NCBI RefSeq assembly: GCF_000876205.1
Contig: NZ_AWTT01000015.1
Location: forward strand, 1 to 39,104
Source of the DNA: Paucilactobacillus wasatchensis
GTDB lineage: Bacteria > Bacillota > Bacilli > Lactobacillales > Lactobacillaceae
DNA length: 39,104 nucleotides
Direction of reading: 5' to 3'
In this document: one piece after another, positions 10,896 through 20,518 of the stretch
Layout of the letters: each line of letters opens with the position of its first letter
Numbering within the stretch: position 1 is the first letter of the stretch
Made by a program: the position numbers and the translations under genes
Notes under the pieces: model-generated
Seen by the model: the letters and a program-made list of their open reading frames with translations, nothing else
The model's database searches: none
What the model was told of the DNA's origin: nothing

Positions 10896-11985
10896 GAGTT
10901 GCAGTCCTCCTTTGCCGTTGATAACTGGCAATATTTTCTAAAAAATCATCGAATAGATGACTGGCATCGTGTGGGCCTGGCGCCGCATCTGGATGAAATT
11001 GAACCGAAAAGGCAGGGTATTGTTTGTGCCGTAATCCTTCAATTGTTTGGTCATTGATCTCTTTGTGGGTGACTAGCAGTTGAGTTTGCTCAATTGAGCC
11101 AGCTGCTACTGCATAACCATGGTTTTGTGCCGTAAAGTCAATGCGGTTGGTGGCAATTTCGCGCACCGGATGATTGAAACCGCGATGGCCAAATTTCATT
11201 TTGAATGTATCGGCGCCATTGGCGAGTGCAAATAATTGGTGGCCCAGACAAATGCCAAACAGTGGTACCTGTTGTTCGACCGTTTGAATCATCTCAATTG
11301 CTTGTGGTACATCTTTCGGATCGCCCGGTCCGTTGCTAAGTAGTACACCATCAGGTTGGTAATTTAGGACCTGTTTGGCCGTTGCAGTTGCTGGCAACAC
11401 GATGACATTGCACTGCCGTTGTGCCAGTTCGCGCAGAATACTGTGTTTCAACCCGTAGTCCACCACGACAATTCGCAAACCAGTATTAGGGTTAGGAAAG
11501 GCATTTTTAGTCGTGCTTTGTGCCAATAAATTAGTGCGTCGTTTGGTAGCATGGTGGTCAATAAATTGCTGCGCTTGTTTCTTAGTATCAACTAACGCAG
11601 CGTTCATGGCGCCAGTGGCTCGAATCTTTTTAGTAATCGCCCGCGTATCAAGCCCGGTAATGCCAGGAATTTTATGCTGTTGCAAAAAATCAGCCAAGCT
11701 CATTTGATTACGCCAATTGCTTGCCCGGCGTGCCAATTCATGCACTACCACGCCAGCCGTTGTTGGTGTAACTGACTCATCGTCATCAAAGTTAATGCCA
11801 TAATTACCAATTAACGGGTATGTAAACATTAAAATTTCACCATTGTACGATTGGTCGGTGATCGATTCTTGGTAACCAGTCATTCCCGTATTAAAGACCA
11901 GTTCACCATTCGTCGTGGTATCAGCACCAAACGCTGTGCCTACATAAATACTGCCATCTGCTAAAACTAAATATCGTTTAGTCAT
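10888..11985 (-). CDS. carA: Carbamoyl-phosphate synthase, small (glutaminase) subunit
   Basis: Hydrolyses glutamine and feeds ammonia to CarB. 365 aa from [12 protein letters not shown]. The N-terminal domain has [14 protein letters not shown]. The class I glutamine amidotransferase half has [24 protein letters not shown] (nucleophile Cys) and [13 protein letters not shown]. In that last motif the third member of the catalytic triad, normally Glu in HPE, is Asp333 (codon GAT), an unusual but conservative change. Start ATG 11985 has GGAGGG upstream and overlaps the pyrC stop in ATGACTAA, the same 8-base overlap type as carA/carB. Confidence 0.95.
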   Translation of the reverse strand: MTKRYLVLADGSIYVGTAFGADTTTNGELVFNTGMTGYQESITDQSYNGEILMFTYPLIGNYGINFDDDESVTPTTAGVVVHELARRASNWRNQMSLADFLQQHKIPGITGLDTRAITKKIRATGAMNAALVDTKKQAQQFIDHHATKRRTNLLAQSTTKNAFPNPNTGLRIVVVDYGLKHSILRELAQRQCNVIVLPATATAKQVLNYQPDGVLLSNGPGDPKDVPQAIEMIQTVEQQVPLFGICLGHQLFALANGADTFKMKFGHRGFNHPVREIATNRIDFTAQNHGYAVAAGSIEQTQLLVTHKEINDQTIEGLRHKQYPAFSVQFHPDAAPGPHDASHLFDDFLENIASYQRQRRTATHA

Positions 11986-13255
11986 GATTGGAATCCCTCC
12001 GATACACAATCTGGCCATTTACTAACGTCATTACAGTGCCACCGTATACCGATTGGCCGATAAATGGCGAATTATGCCCTTTAGATAAAAATTGGTTGGC
12101 TGCAATTGTAGTGCTATGTTCTAAATCAAAGATTGCCAAGTCAGCCGGATCACCGATTTTTAATTGACCGACATTCGTCAATTTAAAGATTTGGGTAGGG
12201 GCAATGCTCATCCACTCGATCAATTTGTGCAGTGGCCAAATTCCCGAAGAAACAAATTTTGTATACAAAAGAGCAAAGGCAGTTTCCGAACCAACAATGC
12301 CGTTTGGTGATGCCAACAACCCTTGGCCCTTTTCTTTATCAGTATGGGGAGCATGATCAGTCGCAATCATATCGATTGTGCCATCCATTAATCCGGCAAC
12401 GCAGGCCAACCGGTCAGCCTGACTGCGCAGTGGCGGGTTCATTTTATACTGTGCATCGTCGTCAACGATGTTCGTATCATCCAGTAACAAATGGTGAGGA
12501 GTGACTTCGCAGGTAACGTTCACGCCACTTGCCTTGGCAATTCTGACTAGTTCAATACTTTCTTTGGTCGAAACATGACACACATGGTAATGAACCCCGG
12601 TGGCCTGCGCTAAAACTAAGTTCCGAGCAATTTGAGCAGTTTCGCTAACATTGTTAACGCCCGGCATCCCTAATTTTTGAGCTGTCGCACCTGCGTTAAT
12701 GACACCGCTTTGCGTCAAATCCATGTCCTGTGCGTGGTCACATAATGGCAGCTTGAGTGCTGCTAATTGCTTCATTGCAGTTAACATCACATTGGCGTTG
12801 GTAATGCCATCCCCGTCATCACTAAAGGCAAAGGCTCCAGCGGCTTGCAATTCTTCAAAATTCACAACTGCCTGTCCCTGCCGGTGCTTTGTTACCGGTG
12901 CATATTGTTTTATTTTTACCGTCCCAGTTTGGTTTAACTTAACCTGCTGCATAAATAGCTCCCCGTTATCTGGTGTGGGATTAAGGTTCGCCATCGCACC
13001 AATTGTCGTAAAACCACCGTGGGCAGCAGCAGCACTTCCTGTTTTGACCGTTTCTTTATTAGTAAAACCAGGCTCACGTAAATGCACATGAACATCCACT
13101 AGCCCGGGGCTAATGAACGCATGCTGCAAGTCCACCACCTTGTCAGCAGTATCGTCTCCATTAAATTGTTTGATTCGCCCGGCTTCAACCAACACATTCA
13201 GCGCTTGTAGCTGGCCCGCAACAATACCACAACCATTTTTTAGTAATAAACTCAT
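11978..13255 (-). CDS. pyrC: Dihydroorotase (type I)
   Basis: Zinc enzyme cyclising carbamoyl aspartate to dihydroorotate. 425 aa. Metal and substrate motifs in order: [15 protein letters not shown] (HxH plus Arg), [18 protein letters not shown], and [13 protein letters not shown]. Length and motifs fit the type I family of Gram-positive bacteria. RBS AGGAGGACC precedes the ATG; 11 bases separate it from pyrB. Confidence 0.95.
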   Translation of the reverse strand: MSLLLKNGCGIVAGQLQALNVLVEAGRIKQFNGDDTADKVVDLQHAFISPGLVDVHVHLREPGFTNKETVKTGSAAAAHGGFTTIGAMANLNPTPDNGELFMQQVKLNQTGTVKIKQYAPVTKHRQGQAVVNFEELQAAGAFAFSDDGDGITNANVMLTAMKQLAALKLPLCDHAQDMDLTQSGVINAGATAQKLGMPGVNNVSETAQIARNLVLAQATGVHYHVCHVSTKESIELVRIAKASGVNVTCEVTPHHLLLDDTNIVDDDAQYKMNPPLRSQADRLACVAGLMDGTIDMIATDHAPHTDKEKGQGLLASPNGIVGSETAFALLYTKFVSSGIWPLHKLIEWMSIAPTQIFKLTNVGQLKIGDPADLAIFDLEHSTTIAANQFLSKGHNSPFIGQSVYGGTVMTLVNGQIVYRRDSNHD

Positions 13256-13266
13256 TTGCGGTCCTC

Positions 13267-14196
13267 CTAGAGTAGATTTTGGAACCGTAGCAACCGACTG
13301 ATAATCGCCATACGAACGAACACACCATTTTGCATTTGCGTAAAAATTCTTGATTGTGGACTTTCGACCAACTCATCATCGATTTCAACACCACGATTAA
13401 CCGGTGCAGGATGCAAAATAATTGCGTTTGACTTCATTTGGGTCGCACGTTGTTTAGTCAGACCGAACTGCCGCCGATATTCACTTTCATCAAATTGGGC
13501 ATCCGCCGTACCATTAATCCGTTCATGCTGGACACGCAATAAATTGATCACGTCCATTTGGGGCAATAATTCATCAAAATCACCATACTCGCCATACTTA
13601 GCAAGCGAAGCATCAAACCAATCTTTCAGGCCAGTGAAGTATACCTTTGCGCCTAGTCGCCACAACATCTCTGCGTTAGAACGCGCCACCCGTGAGTGAC
13701 AAATGTCACCATTGATCAACACCTTTAAATCATGGAAGCAGTTAAATTGTTCCAAAATAGTCATCATATCAAGCAAACATTGCGATGGATGTTGGCCAGC
13801 ACCGTCACCAGCATTGATTAATCCAATGTGCAGGTTTGTATTTTGCGTCAGTTGCAGATAATAATCAGTTTGGGGGTGCCTGATGACAGCCACGTTCACA
13901 CCAATTGATTCAACTGTTTTTAATGTGTCATATAAACTTTCGCCCTTGCTAATTGAACTGGTGGCCGCGTTGAAATCCAACACTTGCATGCCTAGTTTTT
14001 TTTCAGCCATTTGGAAGCTCGTTTTAGTCCGCGTGGAATTTTCGAAGAACATATTAATTGCATATGCTGGGTGCAGCAACTCTACTTGCTTACCAGCTTT
14101 AAATGCTTGCGCTTCATGAATTAAATCCAATGCATCCTCAGCATCTAATTGGTCGATGGTTAATAAATTTGCTTGGGTTCGTTCAGTCATCATCAT
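13267..14196 (-). CDS. pyrB: Aspartate carbamoyltransferase catalytic subunit
   Basis: Condenses carbamoyl phosphate with aspartate. 309 aa from [25 protein letters not shown] (residues 50-62) binds carbamoyl phosphate; [12 protein letters not shown] and [12 protein letters not shown] complete the active site. No regulatory-subunit gene is present, as usual for Bacillota. I place the start at 14196, the first of three consecutive ATGs, because AAAGGAT lies 8 bases upstream. The longer reading from 14232 would run into the attenuator hairpin and is unlikely. Confidence 0.95.
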   Translation of the reverse strand: MMMTERTQANLLTIDQLDAEDALDLIHEAQAFKAGKQVELLHPAYAINMFFENSTRTKTSFQMAEKKLGMQVLDFNAATSSISKGESLYDTLKTVESIGVNVAVIRHPQTDYYLQLTQNTNLHIGLINAGDGAGQHPSQCLLDMMTILEQFNCFHDLKVLINGDICHSRVARSNAEMLWRLGAKVYFTGLKDWFDASLAKYGEYGDFDELLPQMDVINLLRVQHERINGTADAQFDESEYRRQFGLTKQRATQMKSNAIILHPAPVNRGVEIDDELVESPQSRIFTQMQNGVFVRMAIISRLLRFQNLL

Positions 14197-14222
14197 TGTG
14201 ATCATCCTTTCATTGTCTGCAC

Positions 14223-14262
14223 AAAAAAACACTTAGCTAATCATTCCCTGATTAACTAAGTG
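14223..14262 (-). terminator. pyrB leader: Attenuator terminator between pyrR and pyrB
   Basis: In the minus-strand RNA, CACTTAGTTAATCA pairs with TGATTAGCTAAGTG (14 bp, one G-U) around GGGAA and is followed by seven U. It lies between the PyrR-binding site at 14327-14342 and pyrB, so UMP/PyrR would promote termination here. Confidence 0.82.
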
Positions 14263-14326
14263 CTCTTAGTTTCGATTGTAGAATCCCTGCTCAAAAGTTT
14301 ATGCAAAGATTTTACTGCACCGTTTT

Positions 14327-14342
14327 GTTCTCTCAGGAAACA
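14327..14342 (-). promoter_or_regulatory. PyrR-binding anti-antiterminator loop, second site
   Basis: The RNA reads UGUUUCCUGAGAGAAC. It keeps the UCCnGnGAG core of the PyrR-binding loop (consensus ARUCCNGNGAGGYU), with A in place of the next G. UUGUU and AACAA flank it and can close a stem. The 130 bases between pyrR and pyrB hold this and the attenuator terminator. Confidence 0.65.
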
Positions 14343-14364
14343 ATTAAATGGTTCAGTGACAATA

Positions 14365-14922
<558 letters not shown>

Positions 14923-14924
14923 TT

Positions 14925-14957
14925 AAAAAAGACCTCTTAACCGTTGAGTTAAGAGGC
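14925..14957 (-). terminator. Attenuator terminator in the pyr leader, upstream of pyrR
   Basis: RNA arms GGCCTCTTAAC and GTTAAGAGGTC form an 11 bp stem around a short UCAACG loop, followed by six U. It ends just ahead of the pyrR ribosome binding site. Confidence 0.85.
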
Positions 14958-14985
14958 CCTAATATTTTCTACCGGAATCCTTCTC

Positions 14986-14999
14986 AGCCTCGCGGGACT
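14986..14999 (-). promoter_or_regulatory. PyrR-binding anti-antiterminator loop, first site
   Basis: The RNA AGUCCCGCGAGGCU matches the PyrR-binding consensus ARUCCNGNGAGGYU at every position. It lies about 30 bases 5' of the leader terminator, the standard arrangement of PyrR attenuation. Confidence 0.9.
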
Positions 15000-15026
15000 A
15001 AGTTAAAGGTTATTTGTATTGTGGTA

Positions 15027-15055
15027 AGTTTAGCTGAAAGAATCAGGTGTGTCAA
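15027..15055 (-). promoter_or_regulatory. Promoter of the pyr operon
   Basis: Minus strand TTGACA (15050-15055), 17 bp spacer, TAAACT (15027-15032). Transcription would start about 20 bases before the PyrR-binding loop. Confidence 0.8.
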
Positions 15056-15174
15056 TACGTTGGCAGAAATAATCATGGCTTTTAGACCAAAATAAGCACC
15101 ATTTGTTGCTCGGTAGCATCAAAATATCAATTTCAAACAGAGTATCAATGCTTTTTTTTCACAAGTAATTTTAG

Positions 15175-15203
15175 TTGTAAACACATCTCTTTGCTTGTAT
15201 ATT
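15175..15203 (+). promoter_or_regulatory. Promoter of the 3-hydroxyacyl-CoA dehydrogenase gene
   Basis: TTGTAA (15175-15180), 17 bp spacer, TATATT (15198-15203). The roughly 130-base 5' UTR contains a small palindrome, ATCCAAA-ACAGCG-TTTGGAT (15231-15250), which could be an operator or a weak hairpin. I see nothing else in the 280 bases between the pyr promoter and this gene. Confidence 0.55.
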
Positions 15204-15339
15204 TGAGATGCTGCCAAGCACATTAATTAGATCCAAAACAGCGTTTGGATTGGTCTACTAAATAGCGGTCACTTCAGTAAGTATTTTTCTAGTGAATTTT
15301 TTCCTAATTGATAACTCACAGAAGGGACTGAATCTAGCC

Positions 15340-16245
15340 ATGGACGTAAACAAAGTTGTAATTTTAGGTGGCGGTGTATTAGGTAGTCAGATTGCATTTC
15401 AAAGTGCTTTTTCGGGAATTGAAACGGTGATTTATGACATTTCAGATAAAGCAATCAGCGCTGCCAAAGAAAAAATAGCGACTTTACCACCACAATACAA
15501 ACGTGATCTCGCTGTCAGTGATGACCGCCTCGCAGTTGCGGCAGCCCAATTGTCATTAACCACTGATTTGGAATCGGCAATTAGTCACGCGGATGTCATC
15601 ATTGAAGCAGTACCGGAACGACTCGATATTAAAAAATCGTCATATGCGAGCTTGCAGCCATATATCGGAGCTAATACATTGGTACTAACTAATTCATCAA
15701 CATTACTTCCCAGTCAAATAAATGATTTTGTCCCAAATAAAGAGCGCTTTTTAGCAATGCATTTTGCTAATTTAATTTGGCTTCACAATGCCGCAGAAAT
15801 TATGTGGGCACCTGGTACACCACAAAACACAATTGACGATGCCGTTAACTTTGCTGAGCAAATCCAAATGGCACCGTTTAAAATTTCAACTGAAATTTCT
15901 GGGTACGTGATGAATGCTCTTTTCCTGCCACTTATTAATGCAGCACTGCTTCTTTGGGCTGACAAAGATTTAGATCCGATCATGATCGACCAAGATTGGG
16001 TTGTTAGCATGGGAGTAGACCGGGGGCCATTTGGCTTCGTCGATATTATGGGCATTAACACCGCCATCAACATTGAAACTGGCTTCTATGAAAATACAAA
16101 AGATGAACGTTTCAAAAAAGTTGTCGCCAAGTTAACGAAGGAATACCTTGAAAAAGGTAAGATGGGCGTTCAAAGTGGCGAGGGATTCTACAAGTATCCA
16201 AAGCCACTTTATCAGCAGCCTGAATTTAGACCTACCGTTAAATAG
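15340..16245 (+). CDS. 3-hydroxyacyl-CoA dehydrogenase family protein
   Basis: NAD-dependent dehydrogenase of 301 aa resembling 3-hydroxybutyryl-CoA dehydrogenase. Rossmann loop VVILGGGVLGSQIAF at residues 6-20, an IIEAVPE motif at about 88-94, catalytic His141 in AMHFANLIW and probable partner Glu153, then a C-terminal helical domain with GFVDIMGIN and the GEGFYKY end typical of the family. I take ATG 15340 as start because the Rossmann strand begins right after it; an upstream in-frame ATG at 15292 lacks an RBS. The nearest RBS-like stretch (AGAAGGGA) is 12 bases away, so initiation may be weak. It stands alone and no other fatty-acid or butyrate genes are near, so the real substrate is unclear. 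Confidence 0.8.
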   Translation: MDVNKVVILGGGVLGSQIAFQSAFSGIETVIYDISDKAISAAKEKIATLPPQYKRDLAVSDDRLAVAAAQLSLTTDLESAISHADVIIEAVPERLDIKKSSYASLQPYIGANTLVLTNSSTLLPSQINDFVPNKERFLAMHFANLIWLHNAAEIMWAPGTPQNTIDDAVNFAEQIQMAPFKISTEISGYVMNALFLPLINAALLLWADKDLDPIMIDQDWVVSMGVDRGPFGFVDIMGINTAINIETGFYENTKDERFKKVVAKLTKEYLEKGKMGVQSGEGFYKYPKPLYQQPEFRPTVK

Positions 16246-16297
16246 AAAAATAAGGAGTAATTCGTTGACCGTCTCGACGAATTACTCCTTATTTTAT
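16246..16297. terminator. Strong bidirectional terminator
   Basis: AAATAAGGAGTAATTCGT and ACGAATTACTCCTTATTT form a perfect 18 bp stem with A/T runs on both sides. It separates the convergent hydroxyacyl-CoA dehydrogenase gene and the panE end of the methionine cluster. Confidence 0.9.
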
Positions 16298-16299
16298 AT

Positions 16300-17253
16300 T
16301 TACCGGTACTGACGTGTATTCTCCGCTAAATGAACTAAATTACGGAGAAAATCATGCGTTGATGCTTCGTAGTTAGACTGCTTGCCTAACTCGTAAATAT
16401 AACCATTAATGTAATCAACCTCAGTTGGCCGATTTTTACTCATATCCTGATACATTGATGGGTAATGGAGTGGGTTGGTGTCACGACTAACATGTTCGAT
16501 TGTGTCCCACTCTTGTTGCCGCGTATTTAAGAACGTAATGTCCGCCCGTTCACAGACATCAAACGCTTCATTAATTAGCTGTTTACCTAATTTTTCGGCC
16601 CCCGGATAGGCAATAAATTGCCCCATCTGAATTTCAAATAAGGTACAAATCGTATTAACGACAGAATTAAAAATCACTTTAGCCAATAATGTACCTAAGA
16701 AATTGGTCGTTAATGTCGGATTAAGGTTCGCCTTTTGAAAATCAGCCACAATCTGGTTGGTGGTTTCATCAGGTTGTTCCGTTTGATTAGCCAAGTTCAT
16801 TGAGCCAGCCCCTGCTGCACCAATAAAATCAACGTCCCCAGCCTTATTCAGAACGGTTCCAATCAAGGCTGTTCCACCAATCACCTTTTGTGGTTCAAAA
16901 TATTGGTCTAGCTTTTCAATGTGCCCCATTCCATTCATCCCTGTAACAGCATACTGATGGGGCTTAAAGAAATGCGCGCTACGCTGCAATAAATCAGCTA
17001 ATAACATTTGCTTTGAAAAAACGACATAGACATCTGGATTTCCCGTATATTCTTCTGGTGTGTAAATATTAACGGGCACTAAATGCCGGTTCTCACCATC
17101 CCGCGAAACATAAACACCATTTTGTTGTTTAATAGTTTTCACTTGTGGCTCCCAGGTATCAACAAAATCAACATCAAATCCTGCTTCTTGCAATAAAACA
17201 CCGTAGCGCAAACCCATTGCGCCAGCGCCTAACACCGTATATTTCAAAGCCAT
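16300..17253 (-). CDS. panE: PanE/ApbA-family 2-oxoacid reductase
   Basis: NAD(P)H-dependent reductase of 317 aa; family members reduce ketopantoate or, in lactic acid bacteria, branched or methionine-derived 2-oxo acids to D-2-hydroxy acids. Dinucleotide motif TVLGAGAMGLRYG at residues 6-18. LLAKVIFNSVVN (about 190-200) carries the family's catalytic lysine, and the C-terminal domain is of the usual length. It is the last gene of a run with an aminotransferase (7 bases upstream), an omega-amidase-like gene and metQNI behind a methionine T-box. The context favours reduction or oxidation of 4-methylthio-2-oxobutanoate or similar over pantothenate synthesis; no other pan genes are present. AAAGGAG precedes the ATG. 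Confidence 0.82.
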   Translation of the reverse strand: MALKYTVLGAGAMGLRYGVLLQEAGFDVDFVDTWEPQVKTIKQQNGVYVSRDGENRHLVPVNIYTPEEYTGNPDVYVVFSKQMLLADLLQRSAHFFKPHQYAVTGMNGMGHIEKLDQYFEPQKVIGGTALIGTVLNKAGDVDFIGAAGAGSMNLANQTEQPDETTNQIVADFQKANLNPTLTTNFLGTLLAKVIFNSVVNTICTLFEIQMGQFIAYPGAEKLGKQLINEAFDVCERADITFLNTRQQEWDTIEHVSRDTNPLHYPSMYQDMSKNRPTEVDYINGYIYELGKQSNYEASTHDFLRNLVHLAENTRQYR

Positions 17254-17260
17254 TTTGTCA

Positions 17261-18451
17261 CTACTCCTTTACCTGATCAAAGATATGCAACTTATCAATT
17301 CGTTCGACAGCTTCTACCAGTCGTTCTGGTTCGATTAATAAACCAATTCGAACGTAACCTTCACCTTGCTCACCGAAGCCATTACCGGGTGCCACCCCAA
17401 CCCCAGCTTCATTAAGCAATAAATCAGCAAATGATTCACTAGTATAACCACTCGGAACTGGCATCCACACATAAAAAGCACCACCAGGGTTAATTGACCG
17501 CCAACCAATTTTTTCAGCGGCACCAACAAATGCATTCCGCCGTGTTTCATATCGTTCCACAATTTGCTTAATTTCGTCATCACGGCGTGGATCTTGTAAC
17601 GCATCAATACCAGCCTGCTGCAGCGCAGGGAAAACGCTAACGAAAAGGTGATCTTGAATTAAATTAATTGCTTCAATAATGTCAGGATTACCAACCGCAA
17701 AAGCAATTCGCCAACCGGCCATGTTAAAGGTTTTTGAATAAGTATAAAACTCGATTCCGACCTCTTTAGCACCTGGCGTTTCCATAAAACTAATTGGAGC
17801 TTGATCATCAAACCCAATTGCTCCATAAGCAAAGTCACTGATGACACCAACGTGGTACTGCTTTGCCCAACTGACGAGGTGTTCATAAAATTCACGAGTG
17901 GACACTGCTCCAGTTGGATTATTGGGATAATTAATATAAATTAGCTTAGCCCGGTTAGCCGTTTCTGCCGGAATGGCGTCAAGGTCTGGTAAAAAGTTAT
18001 TTTCTTCCTTTAGTGGAAATGTTTCGTAATTTGCCTGACCTAACGCAGCTCCTGACAAATAATCTGGGTAGCCAGGATAAGGGAGCAAGAATGTATCACC
18101 AGGGTTCATCAGTGCCCATGGCAATTCAACTAGCCCAATTTTGGAACCGCCTAAAATTGCGACCTCTTTATCAGGATCAAATGAGGCGCCATATTTTTCT
18201 AGGTAAAAATCACTCGCTGCTTTTTTTAAACTGGGTAAGCCACGAAAAAGAGAGTATTTATGGTTTTCAGGTTTAGCAACATTTTCCTGGGTGCTTTTGA
18301 CAATATAATCAGGGGTAGGTTTATCTGGATTACCTTGGCCCAGGTTAATCACGTCGACCCCTGAAGCTGCTTTTTTGTTAACTTTGGCAACCAAATTGGC
18401 AAAAAATTGTTTTGGTAACCCTTGTAATAATTTTGACTCTGGAAATTCCAT
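17261..18451 (-). CDS. PLP aminotransferase, MtnE/methionine-type
   Basis: Fold-type I aminotransferase of 396 aa. INLGQGNPDKPTPDYI (35-50), YPNNPTG (175-181), DFAYGAIGF (206-214) and the PLP lysine Lys240 in YSKTFNMAGWR are visible. The N-terminus (ESKLLQGLPKQFFANLVAKV) closely recalls Bacillus MtnE, which makes methionine from its 2-oxo acid with glutamine as donor. The gene just upstream is a nitrilase/omega-amidase-like protein, as in the Bacillus mtnU-mtnE pairing, which supports a glutamine-using transaminase. Start ATG 18451 has AAAGGAAG upstream; the longer reading to 18469 is not favoured. Substrate is inferred; aromatic amino acids remain possible. Confidence 0.82.
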   Translation of the reverse strand: MEFPESKLLQGLPKQFFANLVAKVNKKAASGVDVINLGQGNPDKPTPDYIVKSTQENVAKPENHKYSLFRGLPSLKKAASDFYLEKYGASFDPDKEVAILGGSKIGLVELPWALMNPGDTFLLPYPGYPDYLSGAALGQANYETFPLKEENNFLPDLDAIPAETANRAKLIYINYPNNPTGAVSTREFYEHLVSWAKQYHVGVISDFAYGAIGFDDQAPISFMETPGAKEVGIEFYTYSKTFNMAGWRIAFAVGNPDIIEAINLIQDHLFVSVFPALQQAGIDALQDPRRDDEIKQIVERYETRRNAFVGAAEKIGWRSINPGGAFYVWMPVPSGYTSESFADLLLNEAGVGVAPGNGFGEQGEGYVRIGLLIEPERLVEAVERIDKLHIFDQVKE

Positions 18452-18496
18452 GTTGACTCTTCCTTTCATAACCTGTGTGAAGTATCCGGTGCTATT

Positions 18497-19282
18497 CTAG
18501 CGATATAGTTCTGGACGCCGATCCGCAAACACTGGAATCTGACCACGAACTTGCTCAATTGAATCTAAATCGATGGTTGCTACCACCAGTTCCTCTTGTT
18601 CACCTGCTTGGCTCACAATATTGCCCAATGGATCGATCACTAGTGAATGGCCATTGAAGTGGTTGTCGGGGTCATCCCCAACTCGATTCACCGCCACAAC
18701 AAACGACTGATTTTCAATTGCTCGTGCCCGTACCAATATTTCCCACTGAGGAATTCGAACAGCGGGCCAGTCAGCGGAAACATACAACACTTTGGAACCA
18801 TGACGGCTCAGTGTCCGCAACCATTCTGGAAAGCGAATATCGTAGCAAATCACACCAGTACTAGCCACATTTGCTAATTCAAATGAAACTTCACTTGCAC
18901 CAGCAGTGATATACTTTTCCTCGTTCATTAACCCAAATAGATGCACCTTATCATAGGCACTAACAAGCGCTCCTTGAGCGTTGACCACATAGCTAGTATT
19001 GTAAAAATGACCGTCTCGTTTGATTGCTACAGACCCACCGACAATATTGACATGGTACTTGACTGCCAATTGTTGAAGAAATTCTTGGGTGCGCTCACCA
19101 TTTAGATCTGCAATCTGCTCGAGTTGATCCAGAGCATATCCCGTGTTCCACATTTCGGGAAAAACAACTACATCAACCTGTTTAGCTGCAGCCTGTTCCA
19201 CATACTTGGCCACTCTGGCAAAATTATCATCTGGTGTGGCAAATGTGATATCAATTTGAGCTAACGCTATTTTAAGTGTCAT
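18497..19282 (-). CDS. Carbon-nitrogen hydrolase, omega-amidase/MtnU-like
   Basis: Nitrilase-superfamily protein of 261 aa. The catalytic triad is clear: Glu43 (FPEMWNTGY), Lys112 (YDKVHLFG) and Cys146 (ICYDIRFPEWLR). The family includes MtnU/Nit2 omega-amidases, which hydrolyse 2-oxoglutaramate left when glutamine serves as amino donor, making transamination irreversible. Its place directly before a MtnE-like aminotransferase supports that role. RBS AAGGAGGATC precedes the ATG. No convincing promoter was seen between it and the tandem repeats upstream, so it may be read from the metQNI transcript through the repeats. Confidence 0.85.
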   Translation of the reverse strand: MTLKIALAQIDITFATPDDNFARVAKYVEQAAAKQVDVVVFPEMWNTGYALDQLEQIADLNGERTQEFLQQLAVKYHVNIVGGSVAIKRDGHFYNTSYVVNAQGALVSAYDKVHLFGLMNEEKYITAGASEVSFELANVASTGVICYDIRFPEWLRTLSRHGSKVLYVSADWPAVRIPQWEILVRARAIENQSFVVAVNRVGDDPDNHFNGHSLVIDPLGNIVSQAGEQEELVVATIDLDSIEQVRGQIPVFADRRPELYR

Positions 19283-19342
19283 TGTTGGATCCTCCTTGTT
19301 TGACTGCTGGTGACTGATAGGTACACTATGTTTTTTCCTTTT

Positions 19343-19733
19343 ATTGACTAAACGTGTTCGCCAAGCGCAGACGCCTTACGGCTAAGGGACTAATGACACA
19401 ATTCGCATAAACCTCGCGAGTTGTCTGCTTCCTTTTTTTAATGACTAAACGTGTTCGCCAAGCGCAGACGCCTTACGGCTAAGGGACTAATGACACAATT
19501 CGCATAAACCTCGCGAGTTGTCTGCTTCCTTTTTATTGACTAAACGTGTTCGCCAAGCGCAGACGCCTTACGGCTAAGGGACTAATGACACAATTCGCAT
19601 AAACCTCGCGAGTTGTCTGCTTCCTTTTTTATTGACTAAACGTGTTCGCCAAGCGCAGACACCTTACGGCTAAGGGACTAATGACACAATTCGCATAAAC
19701 CTCGCGAGTTGTCTGCTTCCTTTTTTATTGACT
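19343..19733. repeat. Tandem array of four truncated palindromic repeats (locus 2)
   Basis: Four near-identical units begin GACTAAACGTGTTCGCC at 19346, 19443, 19538 and 19634 (periods 97, 95, 96 bases, then 96 to the fifth). Each contains the left arm, the AATTCGC-ATAAACCT-CGCGAGTT centre and a short start of the right arm, then GTCTGCTTCC and a T-run whose length differs between units and accounts for the period changes. One unit has ACACC for ACGCC. There are no variable spacers and no plausible ORF. Confidence 0.95.
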
Positions 19734-19855
19734 AAACGTGTTCGCCAAGCGCAGACGCCTTACGGCTAAGGGACTAATGACACAATTCGCATAGACCTCG
19801 CGAGTTGTGTCATTAGTCCCTTAGCCCACGGCGTCTTAACGCGCTTGCTCACACT
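19734..19855. repeat. Complete 122 bp palindromic repeat abutting the metI stop (locus 2)
   Basis: The fifth unit of the array carries the full right arm. GGCTAAGGGACTAATGACAC pairs exactly with its complement; the outer arms GTGTTCGCCAAGCGC and GCGCTTGCTCACAC pair with a few mismatches. It ends CACACT directly before the metI TAG codon (19856-19858). With the array it fills the 573 bases between metI and the omega-amidase gene; apart from some 60 bases of unassigned leader, nothing else is there. Confidence 0.9.
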
Positions 19856-20518
19856 CTAATCTTTTTTCAACCTTGCCGACACCACATTCCCAATTGATTG
19901 AATCAACTGCACTAAAACAATCAAGATAACGATGGTGACGTACATTACGTCTGGTTGGTATCGTTGGAAACCGTATTGATAGGCGATATCCCCTAATCCA
20001 CCTGCTCCAACTAGTCCAGCCATTGCGGTTGCCCCAATTAGACCAATGGCCGCAATCGTTAAGCCTCGGATAATACTACTTCTGGATTCACGCACCATAA
20101 TCCGCCAGATAATGTTGCTGTTGCTGATTCCCATCGATTGATATGCTTCAATCGTCCCTGGGTCAACTTCCAATAAAGAAGATTCCACCAACCGACCAAT
20201 ATATGGCCCAGCATAGACAACTAACGGTAGTATCACGCCACGAATACCAATAGTAGTTCCTGCTACTAATTTTGTAATTGGCAAAATTAAGAATAACAAG
20301 ATGATAAATGGCAATGACCGCAGAATATTAATGAGCCAGTTTGTAATTGAATAAACAGTTCTATTCGGATGAAGGCCATCAGCGCGCGTCACTACCAACA
20401 GCACGCCAATTTGAATTCCAATTACAATTGATAAAATAAACGTGATCGAAGTCATTGCTAAGGTTTGGCCAAAGCCGGCCCAGATAACTGATCCCCAGGT
20501 ATTAATAAATGTTTGCAT
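19856..20518 (-). CDS. metI: Methionine ABC transporter permease (operon A)
   Basis: Integral membrane permease of 220 aa with about five hydrophobic helices. The cytoplasmic coupling loop is the EAA-type stretch ESSLLEVDPGTIEAYQSMG, followed by the MetI-typical GATAMAGLVGAGGLGDIAYQYGFQRY. It partners the MetN and MetQ encoded just upstream. Its ATG overlaps the metN stop by one base (TAATG). The stop codon touches the large palindromic repeat. Confidence 0.93.
   Translation of the reverse strand: MQTFINTWGSVIWAGFGQTLAMTSITFILSIVIGIQIGVLLVVTRADGLHPNRTVYSITNWLINILRSLPFIILLFLILPITKLVAGTTIGIRGVILPLVVYAGPYIGRLVESSLLEVDPGTIEAYQSMGISNSNIIWRIMVRESRSSIIRGLTIAAIGLIGATAMAGLVGAGGLGDIAYQYGFQRYQPDVMYVTIVILIVLVQLIQSIGNVVSARLKKD

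Noticed and set aside
7716-14196. Numerous open frames antisense to the pyr genes
   Set aside because: They overlap strongly conserved enzymes in other frames, lack ribosome binding sites and show no recognisable motifs.
19343-19855. CRISPR-like regular repeats
   Set aside because: Units of about 96 bases are identical throughout with no variable spacers, and no cas genes are near; each unit is a hairpin-forming palindrome fragment.
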